This document shows positions 61,151-64,000 of a DNA stretch of 64,000 nucleotides, piece by piece. Numbering within the stretch: the first letter of the stretch is position 1; the number at the start of each line of letters is the position of its first letter. A program made the position numbers and the translations under genes. A model generated the notes under the pieces. That model was not told where the DNA came from and ran no database searches. It saw only the letters and a program-made list of their open reading frames with translations. Origin of the DNA: Tubulanus polymorphus (taxonomy: Eukaryota > Nemertea > Palaeonemertea > Tubulaniformes > Tubulanidae); NCBI RefSeq assembly GCF_964204645.1, contig NC_134026.1, forward strand, positions 1,426,001 to 1,490,000. The letters are read 5' to 3'.

Positions 61151-63025
61151 GCTCTCTTCACGAATATTTCAGTCGGGAATTATGAAAATTTCCTTTCATG
61201 CATGGATTGAATATTCGAGATTAGGCGCGATCCTCTCTCTTGCAGCAGACGATATCATCCGGCGCAATAACAACAGAAAATCAAAGATAATTTCGTATAT
61301 TTTACTATTTACATCATCCTTTATTTATCGCCATGTATATATTTAACTAATATCTCCATAAATATATATATCACAAGTTGCCACAACGGACGGAGTGACG
61401 GAGTTTATTCTTCTAAAAACTACAGTAAAACACAGGACGCGTGGTCGCCACCAAACGGCCAGCTTTTCACAGACAATGAAAATCACTATTTACACGTTCA
61501 TTCTATTTAGAGCAGCAAAATACATCAAATATACAAAATTTACAAAATAATTCAATGATATTATTGATAATAATAATAATAATATAATATTTATACATAT
61601 ATTAATAATAATTATCATTATATTACAATAATAATAAACTATAAAGATAGATCTCTGGACTTTTGATTCGATGAAATTTCTTTTGAATAAAAGAGACATG
61701 AAAAACATTCACAAAAAAATAAATAAAAACACACATTTTCAACAAAAAAAAAATAAATCATATCCACACACGAAATAAATACATAAACAAAAATCTTTGA
61801 CGGAAGTTGGACTAGCCCTAATATCAACATTACAAATATTACTTCAAAATGTCTAATCTTGGTCGAACAGTATCCATCTTACTAAAGATAAATCCAGCTA
61901 TAGATTGATTATCCATGGTCTCTAAAACGAAAATCATTTTCACAGTTGATAGATTAACAAAGTGTGAGAAGTGACTATAAAAGTGTTTCTATATCTAAAA
62001 TCATCATTCACGTAATTAATACTACTTTAGTTAAGATAGATATTCACATTGGTTTACATACTGCCGGTATATGACAAGAATTAATATTTAGAAAAAAAAA
62101 TGTATCGGACAAATTCTGATTCGAATCACATTTGCATAGTAACAAACACAACCAACACGGCTAAAATCAACAAACCCATTGCAATTATAGGCGCAAAATC
62201 TTACAAAAACTGCTACAAATGATAAATTATTTCTTATATTCGATATGTAATTCAAAATAAGATGGAATGTGAAATAAAAATACATTTTACGGTTATTATA
62301 TTATTGTTTATAAGTGTTAAAATTTATAATGAAAAATTTAAAACAACCAATTGAATAAATAATGATTAACAATTAAATAATCGTAATAAAAGGAATGATG
62401 AAATAAAATTATGCTTAAAACTCACAATTAGAAATTGTGACAATAAAGCACATTGTTTTTTTATCACCATATATTTTTAGCACTTCGTTTTTTAGATAGA
62501 AAGGAATGTTTGGAGGGATTTCTTGCAACTTGTATTGGAATGTTAATTTTATTAGAAATAAATGTTTTATGAGTTAAAAATTCTTGCGAAATGAGGAAAA
62601 TCTGAAATTATTCAATATTTTAAATGCAATCATAATGACATGTGCTTGTTTTGATAAAATAAAATGTTGCGCGCTGTGCACAAGCTACAAGTAAATATGC
62701 TGCAATTACGAGCCGTACGGAATGTCACTTAAGCAAATTATCTGATGAATTACATTAAGATCAAAAATAGGACTGGATGCAAAAAACTTCAAAATTGCGA
62801 TGCCGAGTCCAAGATTTAAGACCAGTTGGTTCTCTAGTCTTCTGGTCACAGCTAGTGCCTGGACATACCTGAATACTCTTTTCCATGTTCATCAGGCTCA
62901 ACTTACTATAATACACATTTTCGAGTAAAATCTACATAAATTCTTACTGTTATCAGTGATGATGCGACGCAAGGTAAGAAACGTCATTGGTCATCAAGAA
63001 AACGCACTGCACTCATCACCAATTA

Positions 63026-63201
63026 CAGTTGATTCCTCTTAACTCAAATGCTTTCAAGTCATCTTTTAAACTCGATAACAAACCTTCAAACCATAATAAC
63101 AGAATGTGATTTGTTATTTAGATTTGTCTAACTTCACTTATCGCCCAACTCGAACAACAGTGACTGGTCACAATCGAGTCGAGTTTGGAGGAGTTTTACT
63201 G
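63026..63201. mobile_element. Tc1/mariner-like MITE with TA duplication
   Basis: Ends CAGTTGATTCCTCTTAACTC and GAGTTTGGAGGAGTTTTACTG are imperfect inverted repeats, flanked by TA at 63024-63025 and 63202-63203. 176 bp, no coding capacity. A single similar end, TACAGTTGACTCCTATAG, is near 32835. Confidence 0.65.
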
Positions 63202-63353
63202 TATAAATATTTCACTCTGAAATTACGAAAAGTTTCATTTCACGCCTGAGTTTTCAGATCGTACCAGTTACAAATTCTCGCTCCAGTTCGATTGCACACT
63301 TCTTCGCGCTAACAGTCAATATTCACTGAATGTTTATACGAGGTGTCGGTATT

Positions 63354-63554
63354 TTAAACAGCCCATTTACGCGACTGTAACGCCGATAATTGACTTGCAG
63401 CGATTGTTCCGTGAGATTGAGAGTAGCTGCCGTAAACTGATTTCGGAGCTCCCGTTGATGATGTATTTCTAGTATTTTCGTACTGTCGACGACCGTACAC
63501 CGGTTTCACGCGTGATTGATCTTTAGAAGATGACGTCGGGCGTTGATTCGGCAT
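63354..63554 (-). CDS. Last coding exon of an unidentified gene, partial
   Basis: The acceptor TTTTTCTAG ends at 63555, directly followed by a 66-codon frame to TAG at 63354. The other two frames close within 16 codons, so the intron is probably phase 0. The peptide is Ser/Thr/Arg-rich and low in hydrophobics (KPVYGRRQYENTRN, SVYGSYSQSHG, LSALQSRKWAV at the end). Two VYG repeats are visible. It looks like a disordered tail; I do not recognise the family. It may instead start at this ATG, which directly follows the AG. Earlier exons lie beyond 64000. Confidence 0.5.
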   Translation of the reverse strand: MPNQRPTSSSKDQSRVKPVYGRRQYENTRNTSSTGAPKSVYGSYSQSHGTIAASQLSALQSRKWAV

Positions 63555-64000
63555 CTAGAAAAATATAACCATAGCGTCGCATGAATATAAATAACAGTTT
63601 TTAAACAGATATCCCCTCAATATAGCGAGCAATCCAAAAAACAGAATAGCAATGGCATTCTAGTGTGTGGGGAGGCTACATGGTTTAAAGGCTAAGCAAT
63701 ATTCTGAGTTATCATTTATGTACAAGGGCAGATTGCGGGTTCCTCAATAATCTGAATTGCCCTCCTTGAAGAAAGCAGAAAAAAATTGAGTGACTTCGAA
63801 AAGTTCTGAAAGAAAAATTCTGAGCACACCAGGGGCCGATTCAAGGGGTTCCCAGGGTGTCTGGAGGAATATCCCCTCCGAGTAACCCTACGTCGCTTAA
63901 TCAGTCTAAATTGTACCCACAAACAGCCCTTGACGTATCTAATCATTTAAAGTACACCAAAAAATGTAACATATATCGCAAACAAAAAGCGAAAACTATA
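63555..64000. other. Intron or flank of the partial right-edge gene, with a possible MITE end
   Basis: At 63829 CAGGGGCCGATTCAAGGGG resembles the left end of the CAGGGGCGGATCCAG family; the right end would lie beyond the window. No other exon identified. Confidence 0.3.

Larger units (their letters stand above)
60174..63353. other. M13 upstream region and long AT-rich stretch, possible 3' UTR of the next gene
   Basis: 60174-60560 is the presumed M13 promoter (no TATA found). 61300-62700 is strongly AT-rich with (ATT)n at about 61566-61640 and minus-strand AATAAA signals near 61320 and 61680, so it may be the 3' UTR of the partial gene ending at 63354. A diverged block is duplicated (about 61020-61150 and about 62880-63010). 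Confidence 0.45.

Overview
This is an animal nuclear DNA window. Genes are split into short exons with GT..AG introns, intergenic and intronic DNA is AT-rich and full of short inverted-repeat transposons, and there is no bacterial-style gene packing. The gene set (a ferlin, CCDC142, FKBP6 with an active-looking FKBP domain, a two-pore K+ channel, a neuropeptide-type GPCR, SPPL3, an astacin with ShKT domains, an M13 peptidase) suggests an invertebrate. A lophotrochozoan (mollusc, annelid, brachiopod or relative) is my best guess, by inference only. Every exon model was built by hand from splice signals and reading-frame continuity. The seven complete models (CCDC142, FKBP6, K2P, GPCR, SPPL3, astacin, M13) each add up to a whole number of codons.

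Layout. 168-631 (-): first two coding exons of a ferlin that runs off the left edge. 632-1759: probable shared promoter region, with a hAT-like foldback element. 1780-8284 (+): CCDC142, 9 coding exons, about 971 aa. 8285-14839: accessory, transposon-rich stretch with a 258-bp MITE, a minisatellite and a large imperfect inverted repeat (about 11.88-14.23 kb). Inside it a TATA-driven small membrane-protein candidate reads on the minus strand, with tandemly repeated 3' exons. 14840-19835 (+): FKBP6, 14 exons, about 487 aa. 22909-34543 (-): K2P channel, two coding exons split by a 9.9-kb intron in the first selectivity-filter codon. 38366-39466 (-): intronless class A GPCR. 41244-46428 (+): SPPL3, 12 coding exons, 384 aa. 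48361-51552 (-): secreted astacin with three ShKT domains, about 443 aa. 52787-60173 (-): M13/neprilysin-like ectopeptidase, 20 exons, about 777 aa. 63354-63554 (-): last exon of an unidentified gene starting beyond the right edge.

The genes do not form a pathway. Linked themes are a pair of secreted or surface zinc proteases side by side on the same strand, which could act on peptides outside the cell, and a piRNA-pathway co-chaperone (FKBP6) whose own introns carry MITEs. The least explained region is 11.9-14.2 kb. Several MITE families share CAGGG-like ends and 5-bp target duplications, and one copy sits about 19 bp after the SPPL3 exon-1 splice donor.
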